Below, in pieces: positions 35,580-48,028 of a stretch of DNA of 64,000 bases. The position numbers and the translations under genes are program-made. How positions within the stretch are numbered: position 1 is the first letter of the stretch; each line of letters starts with the position of its first letter. Location of the stretch: contig CM057839.1 in NCBI GenBank assembly GCA_030068075.1, positions 51,178,960 through 51,242,959 of the forward strand. Direction: 5' to 3'. Source of the DNA: Paguma larvata. Its lineage: Eukaryota > Chordata > Mammalia > Carnivora > Viverridae. The notes under the pieces are model-generated. The model saw nothing but the letters and a program-made list of their open reading frames with translations, did no database searches and was not told the DNA's origin.

Positions 35580-36055
35580 TCTTTAACCCACAGCCCTTCT
35601 TACTCTACAAGGTCTGACCTGAGTAATCTTGCTCAGTGACAAAGTTCCAGCCACCTTTGTGCAGATGATTCCCTAATCTTGAGCTCCTCCAATCTCAACC
35701 ACGGTCCCATCACATGAAGTCTCCAACCAGACTCCACAAGCTCACCTCAGGCTCCTCTGTGCAACACTGAGCCCATCATCTTTTCTCCCAAATCTGCTCT
35801 TCCTCTTATACTTTCTATGTAAGGTGGGAAGACTCTTCACCCATGTCAGAATCTCTGATGCCTATCTCACCTCCTACATTCAACTTATCACCATGTCCTG
35901 ATGATTTAACATTTTTAATATTTCTTGAACTCATTCCTTCTACCACCTGTCTAGTTCAGGTCCCTCTTACCTCTCATTTCTCCTCCCTAATAAGTCCAAG
36001 CTCCTTAAGAAATTTCTTAAGAAATTTCTCAAACAGCAAAGCATTGACTTTCTGA
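35580..36055 (+). repeat. L2 segment, forward, diverged
   Basis: 'cctaatcttgagctcctccaatctcaacc', 'actgagcccatcatcttttctcccaaatctgctcttcctc' and 'ccaagctccttaagaaatttc' follow the L2 text 'ctgaactcctgatcttcccccc..ctgctcc'. Confidence 0.6.
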
Positions 36056-37524
36056 GTGTGGAAAGGAAAACAGACATTGTTTAATCAAGCATTATTTCAA
36101 TAAAATGTTGAATTTTACACTGTATTGTACAATTTAGTTTATTTCAGATATTTACGTATTATTTAAAAATATAAACTTTTATGAAAACCACATTAGCTTC
36201 AAAATGATCATCACATTAAAAAAATAAGATAAATTCATGCATAATTCTTCAAACCTATCATTATCACTTATATTTTAATTCTTTTCTACCAAACTAGCCA
36301 TTCTTTGGGAATACCTTTATTTAAAAAAAATGCATCTATATAAGTGATTTAGTATTTCCTAAAAAACAAAAAAATAAGAATCTCATTTTTGCCAGCTATA
36401 TAAAAGACAAAGCCATAGAAATGGTTTCTGAGGAATTAAAAATCAAAACATAAACTACTTCTTATAAAAATTCATGTTTCAGCTAAGGTCTCAGTTATAT
36501 TTTCTTTCATGAGAATTTATTTACTCCAAGAAGGCACAGCTTGTCATAAGAGAAACTTATTCTTAATTACAATTAAGTTATCACAACCTATTTAAATATT
36601 CTTTAAAAAAGTTTTATCAGTCTTTGTTATTAGACAGACTAAATTCTTTATTTGACTTTTAAAAACTTCATAAAGATGAAAATACATGTTTTCTGACATA
36701 AAACTAGAAATACAGATATCAAAATTTAAAGGTTTCCCAATTGTGGGCCAGAAGAGACAAAGTCTAGACAACATAGGACAATGACAAATACTGCTTTTAT
36801 TCACCTTAGGTGTATTTTTGATTTGTTATATATAGAATCTTTTCAGAGAGATTTGAAATAAGCTATAGTGAAAGATCAGAAACAGAAGCCAAATACATAA
36901 GGAATTCCTTTCATCTGTTCTAATGGATATAAGTACTGTGACCATAAAGTTGAGAAAGTAGTGATAGATGGAAAAAGATAATACTATCTAATGATCTCTT
37001 GGAAACCTGACAAATGCTGTACCTCTTCTCTCAGTAAAATGCACGAGTAAAATATGTTTACCATGGCAACCTCAGGTTAAGAACCTCTACTATTAAAAAC
37101 TGATAGAAAATCACCATAACAATGACTACTGAAAACAAGAATCATCAATGGATGGTAAAATCAGTGGGTAAAAGTATGATGAGAAAAAGAATATTTGCAG
37201 AAACTCAAAGAGACAAAGGGGAAAATAATACAACAATGGAGGAACCTCGTAGTAACCCCCTAACCAAGTGATCAAAATTAACATTACCACTAAAGAGATG
37301 TATCAATTTCATGTAGTAAATTTTTTATATAATGCCCTGAGAGGAACACAACATCACTTCTACAATATTCTTATTAAAAATGCATGATCTCAAGCAACTC
37401 ATAAGGAAACAAAAGACAAGCCCAAGGCGAGCAACATTCTATAAACTGGGCGTGAAAAGAAGGGAGAGGCCTGCTGCTGCTAGAAAGGGCAACTGGGCTG
37501 GGAACAGTGTGGGTGATGGTACCT

Positions 37525-37536
37525 TTTTTTTTTTTT
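37525..37536. repeat. Poly-T run, 12 nt
   Basis: Homopolymer in unassigned intron sequence; slippage prone. Confidence 0.8.
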
Positions 37537-37787
37537 AATGAAGCAAAAAATTCAAAATGTTCAAATTGTGATGAAGAAGAGTTGGTAGAGAAGGACAGAA
37601 AAGAGAATGCATAATTACTAAAATAAAACTGAAGAAGTTGGTACTTGATGTTGGAGATAGTTTGATCCAGCTACTGAGAGGGAAAGTGGTAGGGTCTACA
37701 GAGTAATAGCTGGCATGTATGTATCGAGTTCTTCCATTTATGTTATTTAATTTAATTTTCATGACAGTCCTCTAAAGTACACAATAT

Positions 37788-38001
37788 TGAGGCGCCTGAG
37801 TGGCTCAGTCAGATAAGCGTCGGACTTTAGCTCAGGTCATGATCTCAAGGTTTGCGAGTTCGAGCCCCACGCTGGGTGCTGACAGCTCAGAACCTGGAGC
37901 CTGCTTCGGATTCGGCATTTGGGTTCTATGTCTCCCTCTCTCTCTGCCCCTCCCCTGCTCACTCTATCTGTCTCTCAAAAATAAATAAACATTAAAAAAA
38001 T
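37788..38001 (+). mobile_element. Felid CAN SINE, forward
   Basis: 'gaggcgcctgagtggctcag', 'gtgctgacagctcagaacc', 'caaaaataaataaacatt'. Target duplication 'taaagtacacaatat' (37773-37787 and 38002-38016), perfect over 15 bp. Confidence 0.96.
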
Positions 38002-38489
38002 TAAAGTACACAATATCTTACCCAATTTTTCAACTGAAGAGAGGTTATACAGCTTGAAAATGGCAATGCTAAAAATTTAACCTGTCCTTAACTGATGGAG
38101 AAATGGAAGAGATGAAGAAGAGGTCATGAACAGTGCAAATGCAGACGGTTAGCAACTTCAGAGTCGAGTTTTACTAGGCCTTAGAATTTGCTGTGTGCCT
38201 ATTTAGAGAAACAAAATCTGCATAATACATTTATGCACACACAAGTGACTCCATTCAACTCGAAGTTCACGTGACTCTGCAGCACTGCCCTAAAGACTTC
38301 TAGAGGTAACTACAATCACATTTCCCCAAATTAATATCGTTTTTCAAATCAATTGTGATATTGTGATATATTAAGAAATATATATTTGGTCTTCATCCCC
38401 AGTTCCTGCTGCAGAACTCCTAAATTTACTGAGTGATAGGGGTGACAGGTGAATCTTTTTTAATTCAAAATAAACCTCTTTCAAACACA

Positions 38490-39190
38490 CCTGAGTTTAT
38501 GCAAATGAGGCAGATCTTGATTGGTCCCTAAATAGCTTTAGGATTAGGGCTGGTTGCCAGAAAAACCTACCATATGGTTTGAGCTGAAACTTTAGGCCCC
38601 AGCCCCAGAGAGGGGAGATTGAATTAGTCATCGATGGCCAATGATTTATGTAATGACTCATGTCTATGTTTTGGAAATCCTTTAAAAGCCCTACACTATT
38701 AGATGTGGGAGCTTCCAGGTTGGTGAACGCATTCACAGGTCAGGGGGTGGCACACTCCAAATGCCACAGAGACAGAAGTTCTTAAACTTGGGACCCTTTC
38801 CTTCCTCGCCTGATGCACCTCTTCATCTGGCTGTTCATTTATATCCTTTATTATATCCTTTAAAATAAACCAGTAAATAGAAGTAAAGTGTTTCCCTAAG
38901 ACCTATGAGCCATTCTAGCAAATTATTAAACTGGAGGAGGGGTTGTGAGAATCCTGTATATACAGCCAGAGGTCAGAAGTATGGATGGCTCAAACTTGTG
39001 ACTGGCATCTTGAAATGCGGTCAGTCTTGGACTGACCCCTAACTTGTGGGATCTGTGTTAACACCAGGTAGTCAGTGTCAGAATTGATTAAATGATGGGA
39101 TACCCTCTTGTTGTCTGTAGAGAACTGGAGAACTGCTTGGTGCACAAAACCCATACTGTTGTAGTCAGAAGTGCCATGACTACTACTACA
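38490..39190 (+). mobile_element. Solo LTR of an ERVL-type endogenous retrovirus (family uncertain)
   Basis: Ordered LTR wording: 'ccaatgatttatgtaatgactcatg', 'gagcttccaggttggtgaacgcattcacagg', 'ctcttcatctggctgttcatttatatcctttat', the polyadenylation signal in 'aaaataaaccagtaa', 'gagccattctagcaaattattaaactggaggaggggttgtgag' and 'aacttgtgggatctgtgttaacaccaggtagtcagtgtcagaattg'. No internal retroviral genes accompany it. Ends are approximate. Confidence 0.72.
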
Positions 39191-39983
39191 TATCATAGTG
39201 GTAGTACATTGTCAAATCAAAGAAAGCTCTGGAACTTAGTAGCAGTGAACTAGTCTTTTGCCTAAATTTACCTAGAAAAAGAGTTCAACATAACCCATTA
39301 TTGTACTGTGATCCCTACGTGACGTAACTAGGAACTGACACTTCATGATAAATTGTTTTGAAAATTTAACAAACTCTAGTTTAAGCTTCTTTTTTGTTTG
39401 TTTTACTTACAAAATTATTGTTTTTTTAATTTTACTTACAAAAAAAATTACCTAAGTTCTTTCTTTCTCCAACTAAGTATTAATGTAAGAAAAACCAATC
39501 AGGCAGGGATCTAGTTTCTGACAGTGCCTTCTAAATGTCTCTAACTTCCCCTTAATAATTCATCAGAAACATTGCCAGGAAGGTCTGTAAAAGAATAATA
39601 AGGGCGGGGGGGATTAATTTAAAAAATAGATGAAAAAAACGGATGAGCAAATGAACAGAATACAATAAAATGGTATGCTGTAGTATATGTAGAAATTTAA
39701 TGTGTGAACAAGAAACAATGGGAAAAGAGAATAAGGGGTGAGAGAGATTCTTTCATATGAATCCTGTGTACCACATGAATTTTTTTTTTTTGGCCCTGAT
39801 CACACGGACTACCTTTTCCATACATAAAAACTAGTTAATGAAAATTCTTAAAGATTTTAATATATGAGAAAAACAGCATTTCAAAATAGCGGAAATTAGG
39901 AATTTGGAAAAGAAATCCAAATGAATTAAAACTTTAACGGTAAAAGTAAAACCATATAATTATTACATGAAAATCTGTGACTT

Positions 39984-40202
39984 AAAAAATGTTTTTTAAT
40001 GTTTGTTTATTTTTGAGAGAGAGAGAGACAAAGAGCGAGTGGGGGAAGGGCAGAGAGAGACACACACACACAGAATCCGGAGCAGGCTCCAGGCTCTAAG
40101 CTGTCAGCACAGAGACTGATGCGGGGTTTGAACCCACTGACCGAGAGATCATGACCTGAGCTGAAGTCAGATGCTCAACCGACTGAGCCACCCATGCGCC
40201 CC
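39984..40202 (-). mobile_element. Felid CAN SINE, reverse
   Basis: 'tgtttgtttatttttgagag' to 'cacccatgcgcccc'. Duplication 'aatctgtgactt' / 'aatatgtgactt' with one mismatch (39972-39983, 40203-40214). Inserted in an older L1. Confidence 0.95.
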
Positions 40203-40214
40203 AATATGTGACTT

Positions 40215-40960
40215 TTTTAATAACCTTAAAGTAGAGAAATTCTTTCTGCTAATTCAAAAGTAGATACCAATAAGGAAAGACAGAATTATTACATTCCAAT
40301 TTTTCCATATACTAAACAAAAAAGTTAAAACACAGACTGAAAACTTGGAAGAAATGTTTGCAACATATATAACAAAGGCCAAATAAATATGTTTAGTATA
40401 AAAGAATGTTTCAGATCGCTAAGAAAATGAATAATACTGCTATAAAATTCAACTGAGCACCATAATAAAATATTTTCAACTTTATTGGTTAACAAAGAGC
40501 TACAGGGTAAAACAAGATGTTTTTAGAACTTCAAAACGGCAAAGATTTAAAAAGAATGATAATACCCAGTGTTGGTAAAGTTAAGAGGAAATTGGCATTT
40601 TCATTCGTGGTTGGTCTGTGTGCAAAATGACAACCTATGGAGAATGATTTAGCCTAATATTTTTAAAAATGTAAATGGCTATGTTCATTAATCCAGCAAT
40701 TCTAGTTCAAGGACTTTATCTTAAGGGAACAGCCAGGGGAATGTACAGTGACACATGAGAACAATTCTATAATTGCCAAAAAACAAAAAAAAACAAAAAA
40801 ACCCAAATGCCAATCCAGAGGATAGGCAAAATATACCGTAATATATCAATAGGATGGACTACTACACAGCTATCAAAAATAATGATTTAGCCCTATCTTT
40901 ACTAACCTATAGAAAGGTCCACAATATGTCATGTACTGAAAAAGCTGTAACTCCCTGTCT
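40215..40960 (+). mobile_element. Ancient L1 3' part (L1M4/HAL1-like)
   Basis: 'aacacagactgaaaacttggaagaaatgtttgcaacatat', 'gagctacagggtaaaacaag', 'aatccagcaattctagttcaaggactttatc' and 'ggatggactactacacagctatc' are degraded L1 ORF2-end/3' UTR phrases. Part may extend left of the SINE to about 39850. Confidence 0.7.
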
Positions 40961-41329
40961 AGGACTAAGGAATAAAGGAAAGAGAATAAGAGGACTATGC
41001 CATTTCTTACCTAATTACTAACCCCCAACTAATAAATAAGCTTCTTCTTCCAAGAGCCTTGTTTTAAAAGTCCGTAATTCATAAGTCCATGGGATGATTT
41101 GGGGAAGACAATGACAGTGTTCTAGAGATGGAACATGTATCCCTCCCATTAGCTCTATTACAATCTGTGATAAAATGTGAGGAGAGGCCTCTACAAATTC
41201 GCATCGGCCAACCTCGGCTAAATCCTCACTACTAAATTTCCTTCATTTCCTATACAAGTTATTGCCAAGGCAAGCTGCCAGTCTTTGTCAACTCTTTCAC
41301 ATGAGTTTGTCCAGCACTTTCCCATGATG

Positions 41330-42500
41330 ATTAAAGTCATCTGAATTGAGATTCCACGACTTTTCTTCACTCCATCACTCAGCCCCTCTGCGTCTGCATC
41401 CTTCTCTACTCTGATTTCTATCTTTGACAGTCAGTCCTCCCACCCCTCTAAAACTAGCTCTGTCTACCTTGAGCCTAGTTGTAGCCCCTCCCACCTCCTC
41501 CAAAATCTTCCACCAACTATAGGACCTCTTACTTGCATTTTCGAATTCCTTCTTTCTACAAACCTGTCTATACTTGAATATAATCTAGTCTCCTGATACC
41601 TCTTAAGATCCTCTCTTTATCTTCAAGCCCCTTGAAAAATACTCCACGTACACACTGCCTCTAATAAGCCTCCATTACCCTCATTTTACTGAAACTGTTC
41701 ACTTGCAAGTACCGAAAATCAAACAGCCAAAAATGAGGCATTTTCTTGATCTTCATGTTCTCCTTTTCTCCAATCTTCTTCCCTTGATCCTCTCCTATGC
41801 TTCATCTTCTGTCTTGGACATTTACCAAGTAGGTTTTCCCCTCTGGCTTTCCCCAGCCCTTCCTCTGACTCCTGTCCTCTTTAAAAAAAAAAAAAAAAAA
41901 AGCATTTCCCAAGGCTCTACCCTTAATCTGTTCTCTCTTCTTTTCTCACTTGTTATTTAATAGGCAAAGACCTAACCTACTCCCACAAATCTTCATTCCC
42001 TCACTGAGTACCCGTTACATGGCAGGTGCTACGTTATGTGCTACATTAACTAAACAGCAACAATAGGTAACATTTTTTCATTTTCTTAATTTCATTATTC
42101 TTGAGAAATATACTGTGAGATCCTAACCTTCCTCCTGAGCTCTGTACTCCCATTTCCAAATATTTTTTTAACATCTCCATACAGGTGTTCAACTCAACAT
42201 GCTGAATCAAATCATGACTTCTTTCCTAACTCAGGCCTTCTTCCTGATGTCTTTTTCAATTAAAATTTCACTGATTCTCCCACCATACAGAATTCATTAC
42301 TTCTCATTTCTCAAACAATGTAAGTGTAACCTCTAAATATCTCATGCATTCATCACCTTTCCCATCCACAATGCTACCATCCCAATGGGAGGCTTCATTC
42401 CCTTCCTGTTTGCTTTACTGAAAGAGTCAATTGGAACAAGCACCATATCTCAATATCTCTAATTTTCAGTTGTCCTAAAGATGATGGTATTTTACTTGCT
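41330..42500 (+). repeat. L2 segments, forward, diverged
   Basis: Phrases such as 'ctgacacatctcca'-like 'aacatctccatacaggtgttcaactcaacatgctgaatc', 'caagtaggttttcccctctgg' and 'aactcaggccttcttcctgatg' match L2 wording. A 21-base A run at 41882-41902 and a MIR-like piece at 42000-42070 lie inside. Confidence 0.5.
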
Positions 42501-43244
42501 GGAAGCTAGAGACTGAATCATGCCATCTGTAAATTTATTTCTACAATAAGAACTATGATTATACAACGTACCTCAACTGTATTAAGAATATTATTTTTAA
42601 AAATCCTCCTAAGCTTTTTCCTTATTAACTCAATGTTAAATTAATTACTTATTTTACACACAATTTAAGTGGCAATGAGAATGGATGCTTTATAGTGTAA
42701 CTGAATCCAAAGATAGGACTATAACAAGAGGATTATAGATGTATAAGAGTGGTATTTTTTTCTTAGAAAAAAGAAAAGAAAAAAATCATCATGCAAAGGA
42801 TCACCCAAAATTTTTAACTTTCTTCTCAACTTGTCCTGTGGTTACATGATTATTGACCCAGTATATATATGCAAGTTAGAAGTTTTTAATGTAGGCAAGA
42901 ACACTGGCTAAAAGGAGAAAACCTTATGAAGATGCTCTTTAGTAAGAAAATCTGAATCACTGAATTTACAAAAATTATACTAGTTACTAATTATGTATCA
43001 CCTTGCTTCCTGTAGTCTTCCTTAAAATAGTCTATAGAATGATGAAAATCCTTTAATCAGTACCCTCAAACTTTATTAATACAATCTCATCACATCTGTA
43101 GAGAAGAATGTTAAAAACAGCTGCATAGTAAATCCATTAATTAATAGTACATATTGTACCATGCTGTAAGTCCCAAACTTAATTGGAGATGTTGGAGAAA
43201 AAAAACATTTTACAAATTTTGTGCCCAACAGAGACCCAAACATC

Positions 43245-43420
43245 TTACCCTTCTTACACTGATGCCCTCTTTGCCCTCTGTTTGCTCAGCACATATGTAA
43301 GGAACCACAACCCTGAACTTTTCTTAGTTCTCCCATACGCCTGTTTCATCTCCCCAGCAAGATTCTCAGGTCCTCATGGGGTAAGAACCCTGCGTTTTAT
43401 GTCATACTGGTGAAAAAGTG
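43245..43420 (+). repeat. Possible L2 fragment, forward
   Basis: 'ctgatgccctctttgccctctgtttgctcagc' and 'cccagcaagattctcaggtcctcatggggtaagaa'. Weak. Confidence 0.4.
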
Positions 43421-43894
43421 GCTCACAGAGGGCTTTTAGTGCTTATGGAATAAAAATGTAATGGCTCAGTTAAAAAGATGCTGTTATGTAAGTTTAGGAA
43501 GAATTTTTATACGAAGGATAATAGTTATCTATGCCCACACTTGTTATAAGAAGAGAAGAGAACAAGTTTAATTGTCAGCAGGAGAGATTTAGGCTACATA
43601 TTTCAAACATTTTCTATACAGATTTTTTAATAAAATAATTGTGGTATACTTTTTCTTTTGAAATCTTAAAAAAAAGGGGGGCAATGCACACATATTTTAT
43701 GTGGGATGAATACTTGTGATCTTTACTCAAAGTAGAAATTACATCAACCATAAGAATCCTTTCCTGCCCTTCAAGCTATAGAACTTCCAGAGACCTAATT
43801 TTCTCAAAGAGAAATCAGAAAAATGTAGCAAGAATTCTTCTGGAAAAACCATCTTATATCACAGCTTTAAACAACCCAACATGTAGGCATGAAG

Positions 43895-44060
43895 GGTTTC
43901 AAGATAAAAGAGGCTGTATGACCTAAAAATCAAAAATTGTCTAAGCCCTTGTTCTAGATTTGCTTCTGACTTGATAAAAGACCTTAGGCAAACAATTAAT
44001 CTGGAGGTCTGTGCCCTCATTTACTAAATGAGAATACCCTCAAGGGGTGTCACTATTTAT
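43895..44060 (+). repeat. MIR-like, forward
   Basis: 'ctagatttgcttctgacttgataaaagaccttaggcaaacaattaatctggaggtctgtgccctcatttactaaatgagaata' follows the MIR core with changes. Confidence 0.65.
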
Positions 44061-44243
44061 GAAAGAAAGCGCTACAGGAAAAAAATTTAAAGTGATCAGA
44101 TCTATAAATAGAAAATTTTATTAAGATAGCTATGATTTAATGAAAATAGATTTTGAAGAGTTTCAAATGACTCAGAATGGCTACAGTGTAATAGCACTGA
44201 TGAAGCCAAAAAAAATTGAAAATAAGTACATTTTAAGTTCTTT

Positions 44244-44466
44244 TCTTAAATTTTTTTTAATGTTTATTTATTTTTGAAAGAGAGAGAGAGATACAGGGTG
44301 TGAGTGGGGGAGGGGCAGAGAGAAAGGGAGACACAGAATCGGAAGCAGACTCCAGGCTCTGAGCTGTCAGCACAGAGCGCGATGCGAAGCTCAAACTCAC
44401 GGACTACGAGATCATGATCTGAGTCGAAGTCGGACAGCCAACCGACTGAGTCACCCAGGCGCCCCA
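44244..44466 (-). mobile_element. Felid CAN SINE, reverse
   Basis: 'tgtttatttatttttgaaag' to 'cacccaggcgcccc'. Perfect 16-bp duplication 'acattttaagttcttt' (44228-44243 and 44467-44482), which marks a comparatively recent insertion. Confidence 0.96.
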
Positions 44467-44519
44467 ACATTTTAAGTTCTTTATTTTAAAATCTCGGAAT
44501 AGGATCAGATTCATTTTTT

Positions 44520-44710
44520 GTTGCTTTACCGCTTACAGGCTGTGGGTAATTTAGGTTAGTCCTTTACCTCTCTGAGCCTCTATTTCTTTCTAAAGCCACA
44601 CTATTTATGGTGTTTATTTCAGAGATTATGATGAAGATTAACCAAGATAACCTCTGGCTCACAGTAAACCTTTACAAAATGATTAGCTGTTACTACTAGC
44701 AATACTATCA
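44520..44710 (+). repeat. MIR, forward
   Basis: 'gctgtgggtaatttaggttagtcctttacctctctgagcctctatttcttt' is the MIR core, followed by 'agattatgatgaagattaaccaagataa'. Confidence 0.8.
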
Positions 44711-44764
44711 TCCTTGTAGTCACTGTGGCCATCATCATCATCATCATTGTTCTTTCGGGGAAAT

Positions 44765-44960
44765 AGTATATGGTACAAAAGAACCTAAACTTCAGAATTG
44801 GACTGATCCTGGTTCAAATCCCACCTCTGCTATTTACCAGTTGTGTGACCATGGCCCTCTAAGACTCAGTTACTTTACTTACAAGTCGGGAAGTCATCTC
44901 TCTCCTAAGGATGTTTCGAGGATTAGATGCAGCCACATGAAGCACAGAGGTCTCATTAAA
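44765..44960 (+). repeat. MIR, forward, well preserved
   Basis: 'gactgatcctggttcaaatcccacctctgctatttaccagttgtgtgaccatgg' is close to the MIR consensus. It lies directly after another MIR with an (ATC)n run (44735-44750) between them. Confidence 0.88.
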
Positions 44961-45553
44961 AGTTGTTTTTATGCTTTGATTTTTATATTTTATTTTAAAT
45001 TCCAGGATAGTTAACCTACAGTGTTATATTATGTGCCTTGATCTTTCTAATGAATTACACAAATCTGCCATGCAGTTAACTTCATATGAGAACATAAGAG
45101 TTGGCTTGAGCAAGACGGCAACATGGTAAGGAGCAGAGGCCTGAGTTCTAACTCAGAGGCCAGAATAAACATAGACAGACCTCCAACTATCCAAGTAACA
45201 ATTAAAAGATATTATAACAATATGGCTGCAAACGGCCTAATGCAAGTAATAGAGGTCAGCCACTCTCAATAGCCTTGTTTCTGTATGTAATGCCTTCCAA
45301 ATTCCATATAGTTTATTTGAAATAAATATTTATTTGGAATACTAAATACTTTATTTGGAATACTTCATTTATCAGAAATACAACTTTGTAATTTTAATTG
45401 ATTACGTGGGGAAAGTGGCTTCAGCATCCACAAATAGGATTAAGTTTACAAAAAAATGTTTTTCCCTATATGCTAAAATAAGTAAAATACATTTTGACAA
45501 AATAGAAATCTTATTGTCTGATCAATAGCACTGTTACTCAATTTATTAGGAGT

Positions 45554-45623
45554 TGCTTTTGATGACCTACAATATTTAAGCAGTGCATTGCTTTTGATGA
45601 CCTACAATATTTAAGCAGTGCAT
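45554..45623. repeat. Perfect 35-bp tandem duplication
   Basis: The unit starting tgcttttgatgacctacaat occurs twice head to tail (45554-45588, 45589-45623) without a mismatch. It is not part of a recognised repeat. Confidence 0.97.
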
Positions 45624-45718
45624 TATGAAAAGGTTAATCCTTATTTTTTCTATTACTAAGGGAGAATCAAGAATAAGCCAAAACAGAAGACACTACATTA
45701 AAATATTATATAATTGTT

Positions 45719-45920
45719 GGGGCACCTGGGTGGCTCAGTCGGTTAAACATCTGATTTCAGTTCATGATCTTGTGGTTCCGGGAATTTGAGCCCCACATCA
45801 GGCTCTCTGCTGTCCACATGGAACCTGCTTCAGATCCTCAGTCTCCCCTCTCTGCCCTTCCCTTACTCACATGTGCACGCACAACTTCTTGCCCTCTCTC
45901 TCTCAAAAAAAAAAAAAAAA
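45719..45920 (+). mobile_element. Felid CAN SINE, forward, diverged
   Basis: 'ggggcacctgggtggctcag', 'ttcatgatcttgtggttccg', 'aacctgcttcagatcc', CT run, and a 17-base A tail. No clear target duplication. Confidence 0.92.
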
Positions 45921-46689
45921 CAAAATTTAAAAATCTTTTTTAATATTCGATAATTATTTAAAATGCATTCTTATGTTTAACGTTAAACACGTATATCATA
46001 CATCATGGAACTGCAGTTTCGTGTCAAACAAATTACAAGATTCTAATGTGAAAAGAGTTCCTGGCTTGAAAAAGTTACAGAAAATCATTTGAACCTCCCC
46101 ATCTTGGCTTTCTACTCCCCAGAGTATCCTGAGTGTCTCCTCCCAGCCAGACATGAAAGTCTAAACGTAATTTATTTGTAGCTTAATTTGTATCGGCTCA
46201 TACTTCAGTACTGCAAGCAATTTTCTATTGACTTAAAGTCTTCCACTCCAGCTCTTTGGAGTCATTTGACAACAAACAGAATTAATAAAGAGAATGTCAA
46301 CAACTAAGGTAAGAAAAAAAAAATCCAGTAAAAGAATTTTAAAGAGTTAGAATATCAATGATTTAGGTTTATTTTTTTCAGGTTATTTTATCTTCTGAGG
46401 CAAAAGAAAGTTAATGTGGTACCAAAACATTTTTTAGTCTCCTTATTTCTCCATGGGTGTCAAAATACCAGTAATAAATTTTTTTATATGTTCTTTAACT
46501 AATTCTTTTTAGAAAGCTTATTCTATATTCTGTTTAGCAAGGCAATTGTATAAAAAATATTTAAATTACCTTTACATCAACAAGTGGATACATTTTGGCA
46601 AATATTTACATAGACAAGCACTAGCGTAAATTCCTTGACAGACTGTAAACTATTTCAACAGTCCCTTTCTCCTTTTCTGGACCCACTCA

Positions 46690-47280
46690 GTTCATTGATG
46701 TTTTATAGAAGCAATAGCCAAAAAACATATAAAAGATTCAGCTTGCTTAGTAATTTTTAACGCAAATTAAAGGCTATCAATTTGGCAAAGTACATACAAA
46801 GAAACATCCAATACTGACAAGAATCCATGAACACGCTTCCTGGAAAGCAATTTGGCAATATATATTATTCTTGAATTATTCTTGAAAATGTCCAGACCTT
46901 TTGATTAGTAATTACACCTCTAGCATTCAAGCCTAAAAAACAGTCAGAGATTATAAGATATAAGTACAATGATATTTACCGAAGTGTTATTTATAATAGT
47001 GAAAAGTTATAAAGAACCTAAATTACCAACAAAATGGGAAGATGGATAAAATGAGAATGTTCAAAAAATAATAGCATATCTATTTGATGAAATACTGTAT
47101 GGACACTTAAAATTATACTTTTGAGAAAAATCTAATGTCATAGGAAGATGCTCCTTATAAAATATCAGGTTTTTTAAAAAGCAGACTATAAAATTTTATA
47201 TACATGGTATATAATTTTTATAAAAATTATTATACCTGATTAAATATATATGCATACAGGCATTATAGAAAATAATATAG
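46690..47280 (+). mobile_element. Ancient L1 3' part
   Basis: 'gaaagcaatttggcaatat', 'cagaccttttgattagtaattacacctctagc', 'gaagtgttatttataatagtgaaaagttataaagaacctaaattaccaac' are degraded L1 3' phrases. Confidence 0.7.
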
Positions 47281-47295
47281 AAAATATTTACACTG

Positions 47296-47512
47296 GGGGC
47301 GCCTGGGTGGCTCCATTGGTTAAGCAGCCGACTTCGGCTCAGGTTATGATCTTGAGGTTCCCGAGTTCAAGCCCTGCTTTGGGCTCTGTGCTGACAGCTC
47401 AGAGCCTGGAGCCTGCTTCAGATTCTGTGTCTCTCCTCTCTCTGCCCCTCCCTCACTTGTGCTCTCTCTTTGTCTCTCAAAACTTGAATAAATGTTAAAA
47501 AAGTTTTAAAAA
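47296..47512 (+). mobile_element. Felid CAN SINE, forward
   Basis: 'ggggcgcctgggtggctcc', 'gtgctgacagctcagagcctggagcctgcttc', tail with 'gaataaatgtt'. Short duplication 'tacactg' on both sides. Confidence 0.95.
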
Positions 47513-47551
47513 AATTACACTGTCTTGAAGGGGAAGATAAAAAGTAATTTT

Positions 47552-47785
47552 ATTTTTTATTTATTATTATTTTTTTATTTTAGAGAGAGAGAGCACATGT
47601 GAGCTGGGTAGAGGGATGGGGTGGGGAGAGAGACAGAGAGAGAGAAAGAAAGAGATTGAATTTTAAGCAAGTTCCGTGCTCAGCCCAGAGCCTGACAGGA
47701 GGTTCAATCCTGTGACCCTAGGATCATGACCTGAGCCAAAAATCAAGAGTCAGACGCTCAACTGACTGAACCACCCAGGCACCCC
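47552..47785 (-). mobile_element. Felid CAN SINE, reverse
   Basis: Long T/A tail, 'ttttagagagagagagcac', end 'cacccaggcacccc'. Duplication 'taaaaagtaatttt' (about 47538-47551 and 47786-47799). Confidence 0.93.
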
Positions 47786-47799
47786 TAAAAAGTAATTTT

Positions 47800-47985
47800 T
47801 ATATTCTTCCCCATGCCCTTTAGCATTTACTTTATCATACCATCCTCCTTTACTATGTTTTTGTTTCCTTCACTAAATCATAAGCTTCATAAATGATAGG
47901 TATTTATTTCTTTTGCTCACTGTCCCTAGATAGTGTCTGACACATAGGATTCATTTTGATAAATATTTATTAATACTATGCATAT
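47800..47985 (+). repeat. L2 3' end, forward
   Basis: 'aaatcataagcttcataaatgataggtatttatttcttttgctcactgtccctagatagtgtctgacacatagg...gataaatatttatta' follows the final L2 sequence closely. Confidence 0.8.
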
Positions 47986-48028
47986 ATATAAACATACACA
48001 TATATCTATAAAAAGCATTTTTGATATT

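Noticed and set aside
47250..47498. Recurrent open frames whose products share 'GAWVAQ...PTSAQVMI..' at many places (also 4099, 9262, 37800, 48068, 51664, 53177)
   Set aside because: All are translations of the felid SINE on one strand or the other. The shared peptide comes from the repeat and not from a gene family.
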